DNA of 64,000 nucleotides, from positions 14,693,736 to 14,757,735 of the forward strand of contig NC_054741.1 of NCBI RefSeq assembly GCF_018143015.1, in the 5' to 3' direction. This document shows positions 28,801 through 40,800 of the stretch, one piece after another (position 1 is the stretch's first letter; each line of letters starts with the position of its first letter). A program made the position numbers and the translations under genes. The DNA comes from Lytechinus variegatus (Eukaryota; Echinodermata; Echinoidea; Temnopleuroida; Toxopneustidae). The notes below the pieces were generated by a model, which saw only the letters and a program-made list of their open reading frames with translations, was not told where the DNA came from and ran no database searches.

Positions 28801-31800
28801 GAAACTCTCAACAGCTACTCCTCAGAAATCTTATTCATAAAGCTTAGTAATCCAACTTTTTTCTTTTTCTTAAAGTTCTCTTAGCAGGGAAATAAAGTAG
28901 TGACCTGAAATCACATAGGCTGTCCTAAGATTATTTTTTCTGTTAGACCACAATTATTGCAAATTTCAGTAAATGTGCATTAGGTAGCTCCACTGAGGGA
29001 AATGACAGGGTCTGATCTACATGTGCAAAATGTACATGTAGTTTGTAAAAGTTCATGCTTGTTGCTATATAGTTGAGCATGTACATGAGAGTGATAAGAC
29101 TTTTATCATTTATCTAAATTAATCTACATGCTCAATGTACTCAAACAATTGCAAAAAGTGAGAATCTAGCACCCTTTGACAAAAGCCATGCATCATTGAA
29201 TCCTTTCTTTACATGCATGCAAATTAAGGGTGAATAATTCAAGATATCTGCATAAACCCTTGATTTCAAAGCAACCTTTGTTTTTTTGGCGTAAAGTGAT
29301 CATATTATGACCATCGACCAGCCTCTTAAGTCATTTTTTAAAGGAAAAACACACAAATAAATTCCTAAATTTCTATGAATAAAGGATATAACTTTACCTT
29401 GAACTGGTAACTGGTTGAGAACTTTCTTCTGGTCCCTTGTCTGTATCCTCACCATCTGATTCTGTCTTCCTACGTTTTGAGGTGGTATCAGGTTGACCCT
29501 GATCATCTTCATCATCGGGAGGCGTTATCCGCTTTCTGGGAGACTTCTCAACCACTTCCTGAGCTGAGCTGGTATCTTTATCTTCATCCAGGTTCGTCTG
29601 AACATCTCCTTTTTCAGATACCTCTGGTTCAACGACCTGAACTTTCTCAGGTCTCGTCTCTTCATCTACTGTCTTGGATCCCAAACCACGACTGAGGTTA
29701 GTAGACCTGTTGAGCTTCACTCTCTTTTGAGTGGAGACCTGCTTAATTTCTCTTAGCTGTTCTTCCTTGCTCTCAGAAGCATCCCCAATTTCTACATTAC
29801 TTGCCTCTTTTTCTGGTGCAACTTGTTCTTGGATGGTGACTTTGTCTTCACTTGCATCATCTGCTGCAACCTGTCCAGAAGGTTTTTCTGCTGATCTGGT
29901 TTGCTCTACTCTCTCTGGCTCTGTAGGAACTGGGTCTTCTATGACTTTGGATTGTTCCTCTCTCTCTTCAGTCTGTTCAGATGGTGCAGACTCTGGGACA
30001 CTCCCATCTCTTTGGGCATCATCTGTCTGTTCAACCTGAGCCCTACTCTCTGTTGCTTCCTCAATTTCTACTTTCTGTGTTGTAGCTTCATTTCCAGCAT
30101 CTTCAGTTGGAGCAGCTTCGGCTACATCCATCTCCTCTTCTGGTGCAGATGGTTCAACAACCTTTGTTGCCTCATCTTGCATCGCCTCAGATTCAGATCT
30201 TTTCCCAACTTCATTGATAGTCTGCATCTGCTCTACTTCCTGAGGTGGTGTCTGCATCTCCTCTGGCTCCTCCTGTTCTTTAACTCTGGAGCTGGTCCTC
30301 CTCCTAGTGCTCCTGGTGTCTGGCTCTACCTCCGCCTCTTCTTCCTGCTTTGCACTCTGTCTCCTTGATCTTCTGGAAGATCTGCTGGAGGTGGTGTGTT
30401 CCTCTTGGGCAGTTTCAGCCCTTTCATCCACTACGCCTTCCCCATTCCTTGTCTCATCTGGTTCTTTGTCAGCTTCTTCGGACTGGCTACGGCTCAAAGA
30501 CTGGTTCAGCTCATCAACCTGATTTGCTAGCCCTTCAGGTATGTCTTCACTCTTTTCAGCTTCTGGCGGTGCTTCCACAATTCGTTCTCTCTCTATGATG
30601 CAAAAAGAAATATGAAACATGATTGGTTTATAAAATACAAAATCACATTTTATTTTGTCAACTATTGGTGGGTGGGGGAAGTCAGTAAAAGTTGTTTGAA
30701 AATCCACATGTAACATTTTTATATCAAAGAGATGCTAATCTATCGTCCATATTTAGGTGGTCTGTCTTTGACAGATCACCTCTTAATTTCGTAAATTTCT
30801 TATTATTATTTTTATTTATTTATTTATTTTTAAGGATTTTTTTGTCGCCAGTATATCTTGAAATGGACTTGGTCAATTTCATTGAATTTCATGTCATTTA
30901 TAGGATCTGTCATGGACACGTCAGAATAAGCTTTTCAAGGTCATCAGGTCATGATGACGTCATCTAGGCGCCATTTTGTAAAATCACATTATCAATCATA
31001 TCTCCATTATCAATTATCAAAAATCGATCAAATTAACATCACATCAACTTCAGGTCAAGGGTCATCAGGTCATGTCATCAAAGGTCACCTGGAGGTCGCG
31101 ACGCGCGCGTCAAAATTTTAAATTGCTCAAAATCACTTTTTGACCAAATTAGAGTACGTTTCAAGTCATTCTAAGCATTTCAAAAATTTGCGCGCGCACA
31201 CGTATGCGCACGCGTTTCAGCGCGTAATGCCTTAACGCAGTGCAAAAACACCATTTTTTTTTACATCATTGCATTGATAATATAATTCTGAGCAATTTAA
31301 TAACCAATTTAGCTCTCTACGACCAATAATAACGAAATTAACACCCGTTAAAGTTTGCAGCACGTGTGCGCGCGAGCTCTCACTCTTGGCCATATATGGG
31401 CAAAAACATGCCTATTGAAAATTCACTATAGCTCTTTAAATAGTCCGTTGACCCCCAATTTTTTTTTTCATATATCGATAGAGTATGAGTTGTAGATTTG
31501 ATTTCATGTCACTATTGTCCCTCAATTGATGATGACGTTATCGAAATGGCGTCGCAAGTCAAAATATCCATTTTCCTTGTTATGACGTCATAATAATTAT
31601 GCAAATTAGGCTCTAACTCCGTGAATATTGGTCAATTTTTGCCAAATGTTCGATATGATGTAGATAGGTCTTACTCTTCATGACTTATTGCCTTTATTTT
31701 TTATTTTAACAAACAGATCATCCTGAAAAATTGCAAATAATAAAGGCATGTCATTTTTCCTCATTTTGCGTGTAATCTGTATGGGACATGACTTTTTCTC

Positions 31801-34800
31801 AAAACTAGATTCGACATTCCTCTATTTCATGAGCCATATCTCCATTTTTTCTTGTCAGTTTTCCCTGAGCTTATAGTATGTTGTAGCTGAGATTCTAAGC
31901 TTTTGTATATATTCCCTCCATTTTTTGATCAGATGCCGGGATCATGCCCGTATTTTGCTTGCAAAATTGGAATTGTAATTCTCAAATTTGCTTACATGTA
32001 AAGTCTATGGGAAATATTCTAGCACAATCGGTTAGGCGTCAGACTTGCATCTCATTCATTCATGCGGGCAGGGGTTCGAGTCCGCGGGTGCACATGATAT
32101 TTTTTTTTTAACTATCGCGCAAGATCAATTATAACGATTCTAATAAATAATAGCTAAAATATTGCAAAATAAAACAGATTATGATTACCTTTTTTTCATA
32201 TTATATCTATCTAATCATATCCGTCCATCCGCTATCTGTTATAAATCTATCTATATTTCTTTCTATCTATCTATCTATCTATCTAGATCTATCTATCTAT
32301 TTCTCTTATATATATCTATTTGAATATGTCTATCTTTCTATATCAATCTATCTGTCTCTATCTATCTACACATGTATATTGTATTATACAATATATATCT
32401 ATGTTTTATTAATATAACCACCTATCAGTTATCTCTCAATCCATCACTTGATCCATCCATCGCGCCATCCATCTATATATATAATCATCTATCTTGTATA
32501 TATCTGTTTGAATATGTATGTCTGACGATTGTCATCACCACATTAATAATCACATTTAGCAATGGTCAAAATTTATTCTTAGGATGTCTACGATCAATAT
32601 TATCAATCATATCTAAATGATTCATTCCATACATTAGCTGACACTGAATGAAAAATCATGACAGACCACCTAATTCGTCCTCATGACGAATTAAAATCTA
32701 GTTTATTTTGATTCAGTTGAAGGAAACCAATGAAATGATCATATCATCATTATATGACCATGAAAGATGGATTTCTTCAGTTGATGCTAGAATACTAACT
32801 TGAATATACATGTATGTACGTATGGGACTTGAATGAGACAGACAGGATTAGATTCTTGCAAAGCCACCAAAATTTTGTCATACATAAGAATAGAAGAGTC
32901 ATGCACTTAATCTAGGTTAATTTGTATAAAAATACAAAGACTCGTGCAAGACGATCAGTGATACTTAATTACCCTTATATGAATGTCTAAGGGGGTGTTG
33001 CAAGAAAATTTTCAGATCAATTGCAAATATTCTGCTGCAATTTTACAACTGATAGATTAACAATAGCTGTAGCAAAGCAGATTCAACTTCTTGTTTCAAG
33101 GAGCAAATTAGCAATCAATCACTAATTTGCAATTAACTGCAAGACATATGATTGAATTAGAAACCAGAAATTGACTTCCAATTGATCGCAAGTTTCTTGC
33201 AACACCCCATTAGTCTCATAACGGTAAACACATAGCTGCCCCCTTTTACTAGATACATGCTACCCACCACTTGGAAGCAATAGATTAAATTTCTTCATGA
33301 TAATCAACGAACATAACGGGCAGCAACACACAGCTGTGTTGCTATTAGGAAGGTCTACTTGATACACTCATACAATTGAAGTGCGCACACAATTTGGTAG
33401 GAATGCCAACGAAACCATGAACAGACTCAAAACACTCAGGGATCAATAGCAAAATAGAAGTAAATTAACAGATTATGACAATACTAGATTCAAACAAATA
33501 AACACAAAAATAGATAAACAATTTCATAATAATATACTACATTTTAGAAATAAAACTATCTCTTAATTATTGTCCTAATTTTTTGTAGATCTTCAATAAA
33601 GCAGGATTAAATTTCATATTTTCAAATACCAAAATACTTTAATATTATTTAACATATTTTCTTGGAGGTTTCATAATCCATAAAAAATAGTAAAATTTTA
33701 CAAATGAAAAAAAATCAACTCTACAATCTTCCATAAAAAAAAGTGTTCTTTGAGTAAATGGTCACAAAATCTGAGCGAAGTGGACCTTGCTAATAGCAAC
33801 ATTGCTGAGTTTTTTGCTTCCCTCTACGTTCATTGATGATAATCATTCAAAGTATTAATTTGCCTCCGAAGAAGATTCTGCTAGGATCGAAAGCTTAGGC
33901 CCCTTTTGACTCTCTTAAAGTATTATTAGATGTATTTACCATGTCTCTGCTTCAGTTGCTCCTGTTGTTGCTTAAGATACTGCTGAATGAATGAATTAGA
34001 TGCAACAGACTCATCCTCAACAATCTGGAACAAAAAAAGTACCGGGTACAGAAAATTAATCACAGCATACACTAGGCCTAGCATACATGTAGGTAATACC
34101 TGTACTACACCAGGATACACAAGTTTTGCCTTAAACACAACTCGAATCACCCTTAAAATTAAATGCTTTGGGGAGAGAATCTTTTTAAACAATATTTAAG
34201 AACAACTTAAAGAACATACAGTACATACAGTATGGCAGAATTATGATACATTTGCATTTACCAAACGATTGCTTGTTGCAGAAAAAATGATTTCCTACCC
34301 TCAATAACTACAAGGTCTGCAATAAAAAATTGCAAGACAAGGGAGAGTTTCTTCAACATTAGAAAATATGAGGTGCAATGAATTTGACAAAAAAAATACA
34401 GTAAAAAAATTAGAATCTACATGACTACTATACATGTAGCATATTACGAATCATTTGCTAGCCTTGCTTCAACATTTTACTTACATCCTGATTGGGGAAT
34501 CCATCATGAACAGGGGCTTGCTTCAACTCCTCAAGGTAAATTTGCTAAAACACAAATGATAAATGAGCAAAAAAAAAGTGAATAGGATAATAATCTAAAT
34601 GTAATGTAAATCACTATCTGCAAGGCTGATCATGGCAACAGTATACAATTTGAATATCCAATATATACATTTCAAAATAATATCAAAAACTACTACTACT
34701 TACTACATGCACTTTTTTAATATAGGCAAGGTACATGTAAGAAAAAAACGTGACAAAAATCAGAATAAAGGTTGTAATGGATTTATTATGATGAACATAC

Positions 34801-37800
34801 ATGTAACTTGGAACTTAAAACTTGGCTTAAATGCCTAAAACTGAAATATTGTTACTGGACATGTACCTAAAGTATATCAAACTACCAATACTCTATGATG
34901 GCATCACTTCCAGACAACACATCACTTTGTCTGACTAAGTGCTGTCCAAATGTCTACATGTAAATATGACATTTGAATTTTGAAATCTATGTTCCATTGT
35001 TTTAACTTTCCAAATGCCTGGCTAGAATCACAGAATCATTCACATTTTTATGAAATTTTAAGAAGTATTTTTGTTGGTTGAGATAAAACATTGAAATCTG
35101 CAATTAAAAGATAGACATATATTCAACAAATATTGGTAGAAATGACTATTAGCAAATATGCCCAGACACACAACAAGATATCATAATTTAGGAAATGAAG
35201 TTGTTATTTTCATGTTTGCTATAATGTACATGGATAGTATTTTGTATTATTGAATATTGATTGAAACTCATCATTGATGCAAATATTTTGTTATGATAAT
35301 GAAATCATACTCAATTTTAGTAACATCGATAATCAGTGTATATTTTCAAAAGATTTATAAAAAAATTGTATAACTTTTTTGGGGGGCATGACAAAGAGGC
35401 ATCTACATGTACGGCCATGGCTGTTAATGGCCGTTTATTAATTCGAACCAATTCGAGTGCCAGATGATTTTGAGAATAACCAATTGGCATTGACTTTGTA
35501 CACAGCGAGCACGCACAGTCACACACATAAGAAATTAATGATATTCAAGATAAGGTCAATGTACATGTCCGAGATAAAATATTTTTTAAATATACAATTG
35601 AGCCTGAATGAGACATAATTAGTATTAGTTTCAACATATTTTTTAGTTGAGTTTGACAGGGTGAGTCACCTCAGAAATTATGTCATGATTATTAAATTAA
35701 ATTTTAGGAATTTAGACCCACTTTCATGCTATTTCCTATTGACAGTATTTGACACCGACAATATGGCTCCAGTTTGGGCAACTAACATGTCACTGAACTC
35801 TGTCTCTACTTATGGTTACGCATGAGCCAGAGGAAGCAGAGACAGTTGGCAAAATGCTATTGCTGCGCTGCTGGGCCTGGGGCGGCGCTAATGCAATTTT
35901 ATGTTGGGCATTGATCTCAACATTATTTTTCCAATTCTCAGTAAGATGGACATCACTTCGCTGCCTTGGCTTTGCTTGCGGTAATTTTGATATGGACTGG
36001 TCAACATAAAAACAAGTCATAAAGTTAGCGACCAAATCATGTCATGTGATTGTGAACTTGCGGCGAACGTACGGATGACCTGACACAGGCAATTCGTGTT
36101 GTTAACTTTAAAATCCAAGCGAATCGACGTTTACTCTGAGAATTTATCATCGAGAAGAGGAGATTGGACTTGGAAGTTGGAGATGGAGCCGAAAAATAAA
36201 TGGCTTGCAGCCGTTCCCAATAATTTAATATTTGGAAAATCAGTGGGCGTATTATTCATTAATCGCAAAATGTGACTGAGAGACTTGCCACAACATTTGT
36301 GAACAAATTTCTGGTGAGGAAATTTGCTAGAAGCCAGCCGGTGCGAAACACAGAGATACGATCTTACGTATACGTAAGCTCCCGAAGGGAGCTAGAGAGG
36401 CAACTCTTTTCGCGCGTTTTTGATTTTCCATAGGTTTTGTACATAACAAACATGGCTGCCATTTGTCCAATTTGAAGGTTGATTTTGGAAGGTCAATGTT
36501 TAATTCATGAGTAATGACGTCAAAATACGCATAATGCAGTTGTATGATTGGATAAAACGCTAATGTTTTATTCATGTCGTCATGCATTAAACATTTTTTT
36601 CCGTCCCACAATTCCCTACGATATCTGTGCGAAGTGTCGTTCTTTTTGATTCTGCGAAATTCAACTTTTTGAAATACAATAGCAAGTCTAATTATCTGTT
36701 TTTAGAATTGGTGTTCGAAATCATGATTTCTGAGTGAACTTCAATGGAGCAGAAAATCTTGGAGGAAACATTGATATCAATCTAATGACATTCCATAGGA
36801 ATAAAAGTAAGTTAAGTTCAATTCCTTACTTTGATCTTAGTTGAAATTGTAATGTGTTTGCTGGGGTTCGGCGTCGCATGCATGGCTTTATGTGCAGTTT
36901 ACAACGCGAACCACAATTTCCATATTTCCATTTCTTTTTCCTGTCCTGATCCCAAATAAGTCTGAAATCTGACTGACATATTTTGTCAGAAAATAATAAA
37001 GTTTTTCATAGAACTAAGTTGGTTAATTGGGATGCTTCATGTCCGCCCTTATTAAATCTGTATTTCAATTCTTATTGTCAAATATCAGGGTTAGATGTGG
37101 ACTTGTTTAACGGCAAAGCTGCATCAAAATTCAGCCAAATATATAGCCAGAGCGGAATGCGGACTTTGATATCGCCGGTGCCAGCCGGCTGCGAAATTGC
37201 CGATGTAGGCTAGGTCATTAGGTTTTGGAAATTAAGTGTCAAACAAGCTCGAGTTGAAATTTGAAGTTATAGGCCATGGGCCGAGTACTGATTTTTCGAC
37301 ACCGCTATTTCAATATGATTATCTGCATTTAAAATGAAATGAAATTAAATCTAAATGAACTGAATGATGAATCTGTTGATATTGGTAGATTTTGCCATGC
37401 CCATGGTCACTCGTGGAATGATTTGAGACAGATGTTAACGTTTTTCTTTTTTAAATAAAAGTAAGCCCCTAGGATAGGTCTATCGTAGATATAGATTTAA
37501 AAAAAAAATCTAGATCTGTCTGGTTTGACTTTTTTTTCTACAAAGATTTTTTAAGTTAACTTTAATTTCATTTTAGTTCCTGGCTGGACCGTTGGACTAA
37601 AATATGATTAGCCTAACAAAGGAGTTTAATGATTCTTTTTTTTTTCGGGGGGGGGGGCAACATTTCTATGTCAGGGTTCAAACTGCTCAATTGTTTTTTT
37701 GGAAGGGTTGACAAAATTTATAGTGCCCTATTTTGAATTGTTTAAGTATAAGGCTAAGCAGAGAGAGCCGCTGATCCGATTGATTTATCTTTATTGTCCT

Positions 37801-40800
37801 CACTTGATGTTATTTGTGGTGAAAGGCAAAGGGTCATTTAAACCTGCCAGCAAGTGAGCTAACCCTTTTTTAAAATAAAAATCAAACTTAAACTTAAAGA
37901 GGAACTCACTTAACGTAGAGATTCAAATCAGACATGTTTTATTGACGAGTGCAAAAAATTTAATGATTGACTCGCACTGATGAATGAGCGAGAGCCATAT
38001 TATCACACAAATGATAATTATCTTACATCTGTCAAAGCTGGCTTGGTGTGTATATATATTGAAGATTGGCAAAAGACCCCACTAGAGTAGGCCACGAATG
38101 CTTGAACCATTTAGTTTTTGGTCAAGACCTGCTTTTTTTCTAGTTGGGAATTGTGAAAGCTGGAAACTCTGAAAAATTGTTTTTAGAGAGGAATTTTGTT
38201 TATCACTTTTGAAATTTTTAACTGTAAACATTTGTATGTATATTGAATTGCAGATCCAATGGGATCCAGTTCTTAGCAGTCCCAGCCTATTCAGAAGTAC
38301 AAAGTCAAATACCATTTGCACATCACCAAGAGGTACAATCTGATGAGTAACAGGATATCTGATCTAAAAGCTTGCCAGGTATGCTTGTTTTCATAAAAAT
38401 ATAAAAAACCTATTTTCTGAATCATGTTATATCCCATAAAGTAAAGCTCCATGATGAGACAATATTCTTTGGATTCAGATTCACCAGTATTTCCATTATC
38501 ATCAATGCATACTTATTGTCCATGTATCTTAGCTATATTAATCATACATAAAATCACTTTAAAACTCAGTTACTCTGAAGACAGAAATAAAAAAGGACAA
38601 AATATTGAGATTAATCTTTCGATATATATTTGAATGGGTTTTCACACTTAATAAAAAAAAAGTTATATGAATAATGATCTATAATAGTGATCTATGATTT
38701 TTATCTGCCAACATAAGTTACTACATGTGCATTTTTAAATAATATTGCATGGAAGAGTAAGGGCTCATAAAAAGTTTAAAACTTCTAAATAAACTGGACT
38801 AGATGAGTAAGAATAATTCATATCAGCAGCTCATTTTGTTCCCTTTTCTTTTTGTTTACTATGCAGGTTTCACAGGCTGTTTGAGTATCACCAGGGCAGA
38901 TCAAGAAGAAATATGAAGGCCAGGTTCATAACAAGCAGTTGCTTCATTGCAATTACAGATTTAAAAATTTAATGAATTTAAATAAATGTGTCGATACATA
39001 TTGAATGTTGCTTAAAATACACATCTGTTGAACAAAAAAAGATTATTTGGAGTATAGATATTTAGGTCCATAGGTTTCACACAAGATTAAAATATTTTTC
39101 GAAAGGGCACACTTATCCCCCCCCCCCCTTTATTAATGTTCTAATCATCTACATGTAGTACTTATAGTAGTGAAAGCACTTTGAATAATATTAGTAGTTT
39201 GAAAGGGATAGGTTGTATTCTGGTAATCTAAACAATGCAGAATGGGCCTTTACTGAGGTCTGGGCTATGTAACATACATGCCTACAGACATATAAAAGGT
39301 GATAAGAAATAATGGATTTTCATTGAAAAAATGTGCATAATAAAAACAAGGTGACAGAACAGAGGGCGAAGAAATCACTCTCAGTCCTGGACCCCAATTC
39401 ATTAAGACCAACCACTATTCTAGCTTTGCCATTCTGGTAATTACCATGGAAACATTAAAGCAACAGATCAACATTGGGGTTCCCATGCTAGTTGCTAGTT
39501 ACATTTGGGGCCAATTTACCATAATTGAAGTCCTTATGAAACAAGAACCTGTATGTATTGCTGGACATTAAGCTGTTGAATTAATTTTCTGGGGGAAGTG
39601 AAAAGTTGCACTATTTTTTTTAAAAATCTCTTTGTTTTTGTAACACTGTATTGTCGATGTCCCGTATAATGAACTAGATTAGCTCTGCAAATAAAAGAAT
39701 TTGTTGGAAATAGAACACAGCTCTAGCAGCACTTCACAACAATAGACAATAAGCAACTTTGTTACTGATTTACCAATGTGCAGATTTGGGAAGGCACTCT
39801 TTAGAGAAATGTGCTCCCCTTTTTTATGAAGTGTCACCGATTAGATTAGCATGCTATTTCTTGTCAGCAAATGCTGAAAAAATAATTTGATATTTTAGTA
39901 ACTGACTTTGAGAGAGAGGTATATTGATAATCTTTTTATTAATGGCATCCTTGATGCCCCCTTATATTGACTATGTAAGGCTTATCAATAACTATGTAAG
40001 TGAATATACATACTTATTTTTTTCATATTTTTTTCTCTAGATTTTACCAAAAAAATACATCCCCTCTCTTGTAATATCCTTGCAATTTCTGTTGCACTCA
40101 TTATAGGCATTTTGCTGATGTAATTTGATGCTTTGGTGAGAAAAAAATATTTTTATCATGTATTCAAAAATTTATTAACTAATAAACATTTTAATTTGAA
40201 ATATTACTTTCTAATCTTGATATTCGTGATTTACTTAATCCACCAATTTATATTGCGTGAAAGATATGTGATGATGATGTTATTGCTACCAAACTGTGTT
40301 GTGATGAAATGGCACTGAAGATCACTTCTATATGACTGGAATATGATGGTGCTACTGATTGATTGATTCTGTATGTCGGGTATCCATGGGTATAATACTA
40401 GTACAACAGGTATTTAGTATCAAAATAACATGCGTGGCAAGTAGCCCATAAAAGCCATTGCAACATGGCATACTGTGACATTCAGGTGCAGCCGAATTAA
40501 AGACATGAATGAGTTTGATTTAAAAGTGGGATACAAATAATAAAAATGAAATGAGAATAATTGTTTGCTCGCATGTCTATGTGGAATGTGTGTGTGTGGA
40601 AGAGAGAGAGAGGGGGGTGGAATTGATAGAGAAATATAGGGGGTGGGCAGGTACAAAATTTTTATTTTATTTGGAAGTGATCTTTAAGCGTTGATGAGAG
40701 CAAATACATGGGGGGGGGTACTGGGCTCTCTTTGGCTCCCATTCCAAACTCAGACTTTAAAAAAAATCTTCACAAGATTTGCACCAGATTGTTCATTTCA

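Larger units (their letters stand above)
30753..32673. mobile_element. 1.9-kb non-autonomous element with 14-bp TIRs
   Basis: TTAGGTGGTCTGTC at 30753-30766 and its exact complement GACAGACCACCTAA at 32660-32673 bound the segment. The left end also folds on itself (AGGTGGTCTGTC, TTT loop, GACAGATCACCT). The inside has GTCATCAGGTCATG repeats, CpG-rich patches such as GCGACGCGCGCGTC, a tRNA-like sequence and an ATCT microsatellite, but no transposase. It lies in ACIN1 intron 3, about 160 bp upstream of exon 4. Confidence 0.6.

Noticed and set aside
29477-30598. Several plus-strand ORFs of 70-155 codons
   Set aside because: They are shadows of the large ACIN1 exon 4, which has matching splice phases and acinus-like content.
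32025-32096. Functional tRNA-Ala gene
   Set aside because: A and B boxes and an anticodon loop are present but the acceptor arms do not pair.
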